A stretch of 64,000 nt of DNA from Pseudisothecium myosuroides. Lineage: Eukaryota; Streptophyta; Bryopsida; Hypnales; Lembophyllaceae. Made by a program: the position numbers and the translations under genes. Every line of letters begins with the position of its first letter. The stretch's first letter is position 1. Positions 55,700 through 64,000 of the stretch are shown here, one piece after another. The notes beneath the pieces are model-generated. The model searched no databases and was not told where the DNA came from. It saw nothing but the letters and a program-made list of their open reading frames with translations. The stretch is from contig OX637290.1 of the NCBI GenBank assembly GCA_951799445.1, positions 23,678,987 through 23,742,986 on the forward strand. Reading direction: 5' to 3'.

Positions 55700-58600
55700 A
55701 GAAAAAAAGCCAGAAAAAGAGAAAAGAATCTCCACAGGATTCCAGGCTTGCTCACATGAGCGTTTCTCTATCACTGCACTTGTTGGAAGCCTGCCTCCCA
55801 ATTGTCTCCCTGCACAAACATGTAAGCTTGCCTTAGTGGGTGTCTCTGCGTGAAGCCCTTGCAGCTGCAGCTAGGCTGAAGCTTGTAGGACCAGTTCGGT
55901 TGCTACCACGTACGTCAGATATCAAGTCTACGTGACTTTGATCTTTTTTTCTTCCTTGTTGCCGTGCTCTCTCTCACGGTTGTCAACTCTTGCTCACACT
56001 TGGGTGAAGATCTTAGTTTGCACTCAGTTTGACGGGAGGAACAAATTGTGTAATTTTTTAGTCAAGGATCGGATCAGTTTGCTCCATAGATCGACTCTCA
56101 GTGAATGATCTGGAAGAGTTTTGAACAACGTGTTGTTGGACTCTCGATCATGTGCTCTCTCTCTTAGAAGTTGTCTCGTTCACCGAGTCTTCAATTCTGT
56201 CAATTGCTACTATTTTCTGGTTCCGGTCGGGGAAGCGGATTATTTATACTGCACAAGTCAAGTCTGCAAATGCACTAGGAGCTCAATGCACTTGAAGGAA
56301 GAGATTTTAAGTGCACTGACAAGAACCTATGCGGAACTTTGCACTCGAAGTCTGAGAATTTCACCGCCTCCAAAGGCCGGCTGTCAACGAAGGTAAACCA
56401 AAAGAAGCTTCCGGTTGTGCTCATTTTTGTCAAATACCTAGCTTCGACTTGATTAGGACGTACAAATGGTGTAAATCACTCACTTGTACTCCCCCACTTG
56501 GGAGAAATTGATACCGGCCAGGTCTAAAAGCTGCGCACATGCCTTTGTCGACATGAACTGATATAGACTGGTTGTTTTTTGATACAGATTTGATTGTGAG
56601 AGTTTCTTGTTTCTTGCTCTATCTTTTCGAAACTTCGTTCCTTTTTTGTTCTTCCTTCTTTCTCTCCCTCTCTTGCTACTTGGTATGTAAAAGGCTAAAG
56701 GCCGAAGTAATGATCCAAGTGGGTTAGATTGAAAGCTTGAAAGAGGAGTTGAATATTAATTGTACAAGAGTTCGAGTACGTCGAGGCCCCAGCCAACGTC
56801 AATTCTCCACGTCCACCCCTGGAATTATATGTTTACGGTGCGCTAGTTCAATGCCAGCGAGAGTATTTGATTGGTACTCCATCAGTACGAGTCCCCATTG
56901 TACGCCTCCTCGAAGCCAATCTTATTATGGTGATCGACCCCCGCTGTAAGTTAGTAGTACCGGCAAGAAGTTATTCCCTTTTTTCTCTGAAGGAATAATT
57001 CCCCCATTAAATCCTGGCCCCTTGGGACACTGGAATAGGGTAGTACCCAAGCATCCCATGTTCATAGGAATGTTAGCTGAGTAACTGACGGCCCCTTATG
57101 CTGTAGAAAACTGTGAGCCTCATCACTCGCAGTGTACCTCTGGCACCGTACTTTGGATGGCTTTTCGTGTATGTACTTCACGCTTACACTTCCAGTGGAG
57201 ACCATGACGTCAACGTACATGGAAACTACTTACTTGCTTTCTTAATTTCAAGTGTCGCCTTCACCTTCTGAATACAATTAAGCAGGAAGTAATTACAGTT
57301 TCTAGGAATAAATTGAATTGTATAGTAAATATTCCATGCACTGTCTGTCATTAGAGATCATGAAGGTCATTTTTCTTCCGGAGGATAATTAATTAATCAC
57401 GGTAGGGGTCTAAGTTCAGTGTCTAGCTAACCCTTGGTTTGTAATAAAATTCGAAAGTGAAAGTGAAAGGAATGTTTACCTGGGGAGAGTACAGTAGGTT
57501 TGTGTGGGCTGTCTTGTCACGGCCTTTTGTACAGACGATACATGCATGGGGGTAGGTACTCTGGGAAATGTACTCTGGGAAATGGCTGAATGAATGCAAC
57601 AGCTCTGCCAACTTTCGATCTCTTCATGGCAGATAGATAATGATCAGTAACTTTGTAACCACACTCGCTTGTAACGCAGGGAATAACTTCATCTATTGCA
57701 GCTGGTCAGATGAGAGACTAGCTAGCTTATATATGGGTGGATAGTATTGAAATTAATAAATAAATAAATAAATACTTAACCGATGCTAGCTTCCGTATAC
57801 ATGTAAGTATACTGAACACAAGGAAAAACGTACACATGGACGGAGATTGATGGTAGCTAGGACGGATCAAGTAGCTGAATTTGTTGTACTTTCCAATTAG
57901 TTTTTCACTTTGGAAGCTGTTTCCTAGCTTTTCTGGTGCATCCGATTCGTCTACTCCATCTGTTTCTGGTGAGAATGACGACCCTTGATTACCTCGTGGA
58001 GTAAGCAGCACAGTTCATCTCACATGTTTAGTGAGCTCAGACGAGCGCCAACTTCCAACAGCAGCAGTTAGACAAAATCCCCAAAGCAGCACTGATTCCA
58101 GTGATCTCATTTAGCAAGGTGCTTTGGTTATGACTTTCATGGACACTCTAATCTAATTAGCTAATTACTTACCCTTTGTCACAAACTTGTCGTCCGAGGC
58201 AATATGATGATGACGACCCCAACTGAAGGTACAGATAGAGCGCTAGCTTCCTGATCTTCTTGGAACTTTTGGTTCTCGATCATAGGTTTGTCAGTATGTA
58301 CTAAGGCTGATCAGAGGCTCCTTCTGCAAGCTCGTTGTCAAGGACTCTTGAAAGGCTAGTCCTTGCCTGGGCGACAACTATAGATGGGTGTTCTGAAAAG
58401 TAAGGAAGGTCTGCAACATAGGATTGGTCAAGTTGCTGTAAACAAGTGCATGTCGGTCGGTTCTCGTATTGATGAAGATGTCGATGCCTAGAGTTCAAGA
58501 GATGCATCTGTCTTGATCCATGAGTCGATTGGAACTTGTTTGGTGCACAACTTTGGACGGGGTTCCAAGTTCCTAGGTGAACCTGATTTTCATCAATCAA

Positions 58601-59279
58601 GTGGTTTAGTTCGTCGCCATTTCTGTTAGCAGTAGCCAGCTTGCACAAACCCCAAGGTTGTTCGTTGGATTTAAATTGCTTTTAGTTTAATGTATTGGTG
58701 CGCACCGCCCGAAACACATGTCAAAGGTTATATATTGTCATGTCGTTTTCATTTCACATGACTCTGGGCTTGACATCGGATTTAGTTATTGAGAGAGTCA
58801 GTCCAGACGTCTTCGTCTCCTCTTAAAGCAAGCCTCCCTTTTCTGGGTACTGATTTTCAGCAATCTTTCAAATTCTTTGTTTCTGTTGCCTTCATTCTGG
58901 TAGACAAATGTGCATGGACGCGTTTCTCGAGGTGATTTGGATGCCAGACTTGAGGGAGAAGGGTTAAGGCGAAGGAGGAAGTAGGACCCAGAGGACGTGC
59001 TATATTACGTCAGACATTGTTGAAGTGGGGTCCCAATGTCGCCTGTCAACTTTGTCGTTACGGAATCTCGATTCTCTAAACTGTCCGGATGACTTACTTA
59101 GTTAGTTTTTGAAATCTGGACAGTAGTTCGTGTGTGCGTTACTAAGCAGTCTAAACGGTAGAATTTTGGAAATGGAGTTCAAAGTTGGTCATGGGTGGCG
59201 ATCATGAATTTCAACTAGAAGTTGGTCACGGTGGAGGTTTTCTCGATAATCTTGAGGTTTGTTAACTCGTTGATTTCCT
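55700..59279. other. Long upstream region of the bHLH gene, no gene recognised
   Basis: Composition is closer to that of the two genes than of the repeats to the left. Open frames at 56121-56396 (+), 56737-56949 (+), 57727-58011 (-) and 58301-58648 (-) have no domain that I can name; the last reads MCKLATANRNGDELNH... without family similarity. CGAAG followed by GTAAACC at 56390-56397 could be a splice donor of an untranslated exon. A short (AATA)n run is at 57751-57770. It may hold promoter and leader of the bHLH gene or an unrecognised or non-coding transcript. Confidence 0.4.
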
Positions 59280-59669
59280 TGCAGTGCCGTGTCAGGGCGA
59301 AAGGACGCACACCCGTAAACACTTTTGAATTGCCAGCCTCAAGTCCGTGCCGTCGCACTCCAATCTGGAAGCTGCAACTCTCCTGCACCTTCAGGTATTA
59401 ATTAATTGTGACTTCACACTACTGAGACTTCATTCTTTTGGTGTATTTAATCCTTCCGTTCCACTCTGTGATAATGGGCGATTATTTAGCATTGCAGTTA
59501 CTTCGTAAACACTATACGAAAATTGTGAAATTAACCTCCTGACCAACTATTGTTGTTTTTCCAAGGATTTCAGGAAATGTGGGCGAATTAGAAACGATTT
59601 CCATTATCATCTTGGGAAAGTCTGCAGATCAAGCTGTCCGGTTCTGTTGAAGAGGAGATTTGTAACACT
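59280..59669 (+). promoter_or_regulatory. Probable 5' leader of the ICE1-like gene
   Basis: CCTTCAG followed by GTATTAATTAA (donor, 59394) and TTCCAAGGATTTCAG (acceptor, about 59571) would define an intron in the 5' untranslated region, as is common in this kind of gene. The leader then runs to the ATG at 59670. Inferred from consensus only. Confidence 0.35.
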
Positions 59670-62600
59670 ATGGCATCGCAGTCGAACTCCGACATGTGGA
59701 TGGGCGCGGCGTCATCTGACATGAGGTTTCAAGCCCACCCTGATGTGCAACTTTTGGTCAATCTATGGGCTTGGTTTAGGTTAGTCTATAGGTGTCCACA
59801 AAAATGATTGTACTGTACACTGAGTATGTGGTGTAAGCGTCCAGCGAAGTACCTGCATTATATTGCACATGAGGATCTTGAACATTAAATTCATAACTTC
59901 ATGTCTTGAATGTTCTTCAGCATGCCCTCAAACCCTGTCCTGGAACTTGAGGAAGAGATGTCGTGGAAGGCATCGGCATCCTCCCAGAATACTACAAACA
60001 TGGAACTCAAGGTAACCACTCTCACTTCACAAAGATGCTCCTCTGCTTCCTACGTGACATCTCAAAAGTCTGTTAGCCATATCTATGTATTAGTCTCTGT
60101 GATTCTGTGTTAGCCGAAGGTTTCAGTGGCTCTAATTCACAGCGTGGAGTACAGGACAACCTCAGCAGAGGGGTGCTGGAGGAAGATTGGTACACGCCCC
60201 CAACCCCTCTCATGGAGCTCCCCTACTCCTCCCCTTACGGCATATCCGACACTCGGTCAAGCTTCGACTTGCTCGACTCCTCCCTGAACTTCGACATCAG
60301 CAACACGCTTATAACCAACTTCCGCTCTGCACCAACCTTTTCGTCAGCTTTAGGCATGGGCCTCGAGAACAACCGCATTCTGGAGGATCTCACATGCACT
60401 GGTCAGGGCTCGAGTGTTGGTCTCCTCTCAAGCATTTCTCCAGGTCTTGTCTCGATGTTCTGTTGTTCAACATGCTATACATGCTTTGCAATATGAAACT
60501 CTACACTTCCAGGCATTTTACCTCATTGAAGACCTGTTCAAATTCAATTCAATTCCTGAATCCACGACGTGGAAGACTAGTGATGGAGAGTTCGCCTGAT
60601 TTATTTCGTGCAGGTGGGCAACTCGGCAGAAGCATCCAATTGGACAGCTTCAGCTCAGTCCTGCCATCTAGCTTCAACCAAGGAATCATCAACGCAGGTG
60701 GAAGCTTCAGCAACAACAATGTCACAACGGGCAGGCGAACATCAAACTTTCCACTAGCCTTACCAATGGCGTCACAGACGTTTTCAGAAGCCTACCCCGC
60801 GCCACCAAGAACTGAGCTTCTGTCATATCCTACGAACACGCAGGGTAATGGGCAGCCAACCTTGTTCCAGAAGCGCGCTGCCTCTCGCCGTGGAGTATTA
60901 GGGTCAGCTGGTGGAACCATCTCTCCAGCAAGCAAGTCACCACCACGGATAGTCACATCTGCCTCCAATGACTCCTCTGCAGACACGCCAGGCAAAGAAT
61001 CCAGTCCTCAAAAAACTAGCTTGCCACTGAATGCTCCGTCTCAGTGCATCAATTCAGGATCTGATGATCCTAACGACATGGGTTTGGATGGCGATGACCT
61101 AGATGATGGCAAAGATGACGATGACCTAGACGAAAGTGGAGACGGTTCCGGGGGACCCTACGAAGTGGAAGAAGGCGCAGGCAATGTAACAGAGAACAAT
61201 AATGGTAAGGGCAATGGGAAGGGGAAACGAGGTCTCCCTGCCAAAAACCTCATGGCCGAGCGCCGGCGCCGCAAAAAACTAAACGACCGTTTGTACATGC
61301 TTCGCTCTGTGGTTCCCAAAATCACCAAGGTTTGTACGCACACCACAACTTCGCAGACCATGTTTGACATCACAAGAAACCTCGCATTAGATTGACAGAG
61401 TTCATAATGTTAAGTTATTAGGCATGGATTCGTTTGGTCCTCACGTTAGTGAAAGTCAAATGGTGTCACTTAATGTTAGTGTGATGTCAGTGGCATAAGT
61501 ATTAAGTGACTTGATATTACAATTGCAACTATTAAGTTGAGTTTAGATGAAATTGAACTCTATTCATCATTATCTTAATATTGACCTCATGCCTTATTAG
61601 ACAACATGACTAACTTACCATTGTGAATCTAAAGGGAGGTCTCTTGAGGAAAAGTTATGTCAGTCTCACGGATGCTAAGTGCTGCGATGAATTAAACACA
61701 GTATCTATTAGTTGAGATCATTTTCCAGTCGCCTACTACGATACGCATTGCTGTAACACAAATGGGTTTGGCCAACAGATGGACAGAGCCTCCATATTGG
61801 GCGATGCAATTGAGTACCTCAAAGAACTGCTGCAGCGAATCAACGACATCCATAACGAGCTGGAAGCAGCTAAACTGGAGCAGTCACGGTCGTTGCCGTC
61901 CAGTCCTACTCCCAGATCCAACCACGGCTACCCAACTACTGTCAAAGAAGAATGTCCCGTGTTGCCAAATCCTGAATCCCAGCCTCCACGGGTACGCTCC
62001 TCTTCTTTTGATGTCATCCTCACCTCAAGACTCAAAGATAATTTTCACTCCTGTGCATGCCAAAAGTAAAGAAATTTTTTAGCATTCTGTATTAATATGG
62101 TTTTGCTTTTCACATGCTCAGGTGGAAGTGAGAAAAAGAGATGGCCAAGCACTCAACATTCATATGTTCTGTGCCCGTCGGCCAGGACTCCTCCTCTCCA
62201 CTGTGAGGGCTCTTGACGCCATGGGATTGGATGTGCAACAGGCAGTCATCAGCTGCTTCAATGGCTTTGCAATGGACCTGTTTCGAGCAGAGGTAAGGCT
62301 ATGACAGACCAAGCCTTGGTCGTGAGTATTACTTTGCGGTTTCAAATGCAAATTCGATGATCACACGCACTCATCTCAAAAGATCCTTACTAAATTCACG
62401 AAGTTACAAATGGCAAGTTAATGTTAATCTAACAGGACAAGAGATCGAAATTAAGATAATGTTATATCAATGTTAAGATCTATGTGAATCTAAATGGGAG
62501 GGTGGTTTGCGATGTCGTCTATTTAGGTTGTAGAAATACCTAGTCACGTTTGCTTGCCCCAAACTTGTTGTGGAAGAATCAATCTTCTCGGACGACGTCC

Positions 62601-62741
62601 TTGGCTCAGAAATATGCCTGGAGTGCACTAAAGGCGACCTGTTGTTGTGGACAGGCTAAAGATGTGGCTCTTGGACCAGAAGAAATCAAGGCCGTTCTGC
62701 TGCTCACAGCAGGATGTGGATCCATGTCTTCTTTGCAGTAG
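59670..62741 (+). CDS. ICE1/SCREAM-like bHLH transcription factor (subgroup IIIb), seven exons
   Basis: Exons by eye: 59670-59779, 59921-60011, 60143-60443, 60614-61329, 61779-61991, 62122-62292, 62655-62741; phases join to one 562-residue frame. Domains: Ser/Asn-rich N-terminal region; TLFQKRAA (about 250-257), an ICE-family motif; acidic stretch rich in DD (about 318-348); basic-helix-loop-helix [15 protein letters not shown]...SVVPKITK (379-406) continuing [20 protein letters not shown] (407-426), with the exon 4/5 junction between loop and helix 2; VKEE (461-464), a SUMO consensus like the one in ICE1; ACT-like C-terminal domain from VEVRKRDG (478) through [10 protein letters not shown] and [12 protein letters not shown] to [12 protein letters not shown]. 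In other plants such proteins dimerise with SPCH/MUTE/FAMA-type bHLH factors in stomatal development and activate cold-response genes in the nucleus. The start of exon 3 is chosen to keep frame with exon 2. Donor of exon 1 has an alternative 12 nt downstream (59791). The tail CGSMSSLQ diverges from the usual ending. Confidence 0.88.
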
Positions 62742-64000
62742 GTAGACCTCACAAAGGAGATGGACAAACTTCAAACTATCTTCCTTGAGTTCCTGCTTCA
62801 ACAAGACAACAACAGTATGTGATATTAGAACCTCTCTTTGCTAAGCGAGCCGATTGTTCCTCCCCCGTTCCATCTCTTCTTCGTATTGGAGTAATTCTCA
62901 AAAATCATAATTTGGAATAGACACTGTCGAAGAGAATGGTCAGTTATATGTTCTTATTTTGTAACCTAGTTTATGGCAAGGCTCTTGCAGAGTACACGGG
63001 GCTTAACTGCACAGTAATGCCCACTAGAATGAGCTTTCAAAACGTTACAAAGGAGAAAACGTTTTGCTCAGCATCTTCTAGATTTGTGAGTTCTAAGTTT
63101 GTTCTTCGTGATTGTCTAAGTCACTAAATCATGTTTACCTGTGGCCAGCGAGCATCTACCAATCTTGTCAGCGTCCTTGATTTTCTTCTAGTCCAACACC
63201 CACAGCTTCAGCTAAAATTGTCGTGGTATTACTCCAAATGCAAAAGCCCTGTTCTTCATGTCGCCTTGCTTTGCAGAAAATTCTGCTCCTACATAGCGAG
63301 CACCACGGTCTCTCAAATGGTTCATTTTTTTCCTACATTATGGCTCCATGCCAACAGAAAGAGTCCTAAAATTCCAGAGAACTTCCGAGGGGCCGAAATA
63401 CTCTACAACAATTTACGACTAAACACCAGAGCCAGCAAATAAGGGCAAATGCTCAACACTCTGCAACTAGCAAATAAGCCTCGATCGAAAGTAAGAGCTG
63501 CGAGCAATGCTGTGAGCATTGGCTCACCAGCTCCAGTCTCTTAGAATCACAAAATTTTGAAAGTGCAATAGTTCGAGAGCAGCGCACACAACTTCAGACA
63601 TTGATTACATTTTGCTAATTCTAGCCGCTACCACATTGTAAAACAAACAACTGTAGAATCTCGCTGTCCCAAAACAAGCATCTTTAGGGCTAGATATCTC
63701 CAGGAACAATTCATCGTGTAGGGACTTCTGTTCTTCCAAAATGGCTCATTTACACATATGCATGGGCAAGTCAAGTGACTTGGCCACCAACCCTTTTTCA
63801 TCTCCACAAGTGAAAGTGAATTGCCCAATTTCTTCACTATGGAATTGGCCTCCTTATATGGTGGCTAAAAAATTGGAATACTAAAACATGATGATCTTGG
63901 CATCCATAGGTTTGGAAATGTGTAAATAATGCTTGAGCTTCGGTTATTGTAGTTTCATCTTTTTTTTGGAGAGAAAGGCAAGTTTAGTCAAAGTGAGCAT
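62742..64000. other. Region downstream of the bHLH gene
   Basis: Contains the presumed 3' untranslated region. The frame stays open for 26 codons beyond the TAG before TGA at 62820-62822. The open frames 62936-63127, 63131-63442 (+) and 63628-63837 (-) show no recognisable domain. No repeat of the left-hand families was recognised here. Confidence 0.4.

Noticed and set aside
60107..60496. 129-codon open frame as a separate gene
   Set aside because: It is exon 3 of the ICE1-like gene read into the following intron.
60187..61395. 402-codon open frame taken as the complete bHLH protein
   Set aside because: Its first part uses the wrong frame across exon 3 and the intron, and it runs past the exon 4 donor; only 60614-61329 is real coding sequence in this frame.

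Overview
The window reads as nuclear DNA of a land plant: two spliced protein genes with GT-AG introns sit at the two ends of a very AT-rich, transposon-packed region. One gene encodes an ICE1/SCREAM-type bHLH factor, a family confined to plants. The density of old, non-coding repeats and the divergent tail of the bHLH protein suggest a repeat-rich lineage, possibly outside the flowering plants, but the sequence alone does not fix the species.

Layout. 1-7 kb: foldback and terminal-inverted-repeat (TIR) elements, a CACTA-like palindrome with a 3-bp target duplication, a probable SINE, and the first full piggyBac-like element. 7.7-12.7 kb: a short-chain dehydrogenase/reductase (SDR) gene of about ten exons whose 3' end shows an apparent frame break. 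13-55 kb: no convincing protein gene. It holds a dead Ty1/copia relic (15.4-16.8 kb), a LINE tail, microsatellites, large palindromes, several MITE families and a segmental duplication. 55-59.6 kb: less AT-rich sequence upstream of the bHLH gene, without a recognised gene. 59.67-62.74 kb: a seven-exon ICE1/SCRM-like gene whose exons join in frame to 562 residues. 62.7-64 kb: no recognised gene.

The dominant and most unusual signal is a swarm of non-autonomous elements with termini CCCCTAAAGG/CCTTTAGGGG, flanked by TTAA on both sides. About 17 copies or relics in several subfamilies cover roughly 14 kb of the 64 kb. TTAA target duplication plus CCC...GGG ends are the hallmarks of the piggyBac superfamily, which to my knowledge is rarely described in land plants. 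A related empty site inside the same window (39021-39024) shows that one copy (3469-4395) entered a single TTAA. No transposase is encoded here, so mobilisation must have come from elsewhere in the genome.

The two genes show no functional link: one is a cytosolic or membrane-associated NAD(P)-dependent oxidoreductase, the other a nuclear transcription factor. All exon coordinates are read by eye from splice consensus, reading frame and family motifs; no search was run.
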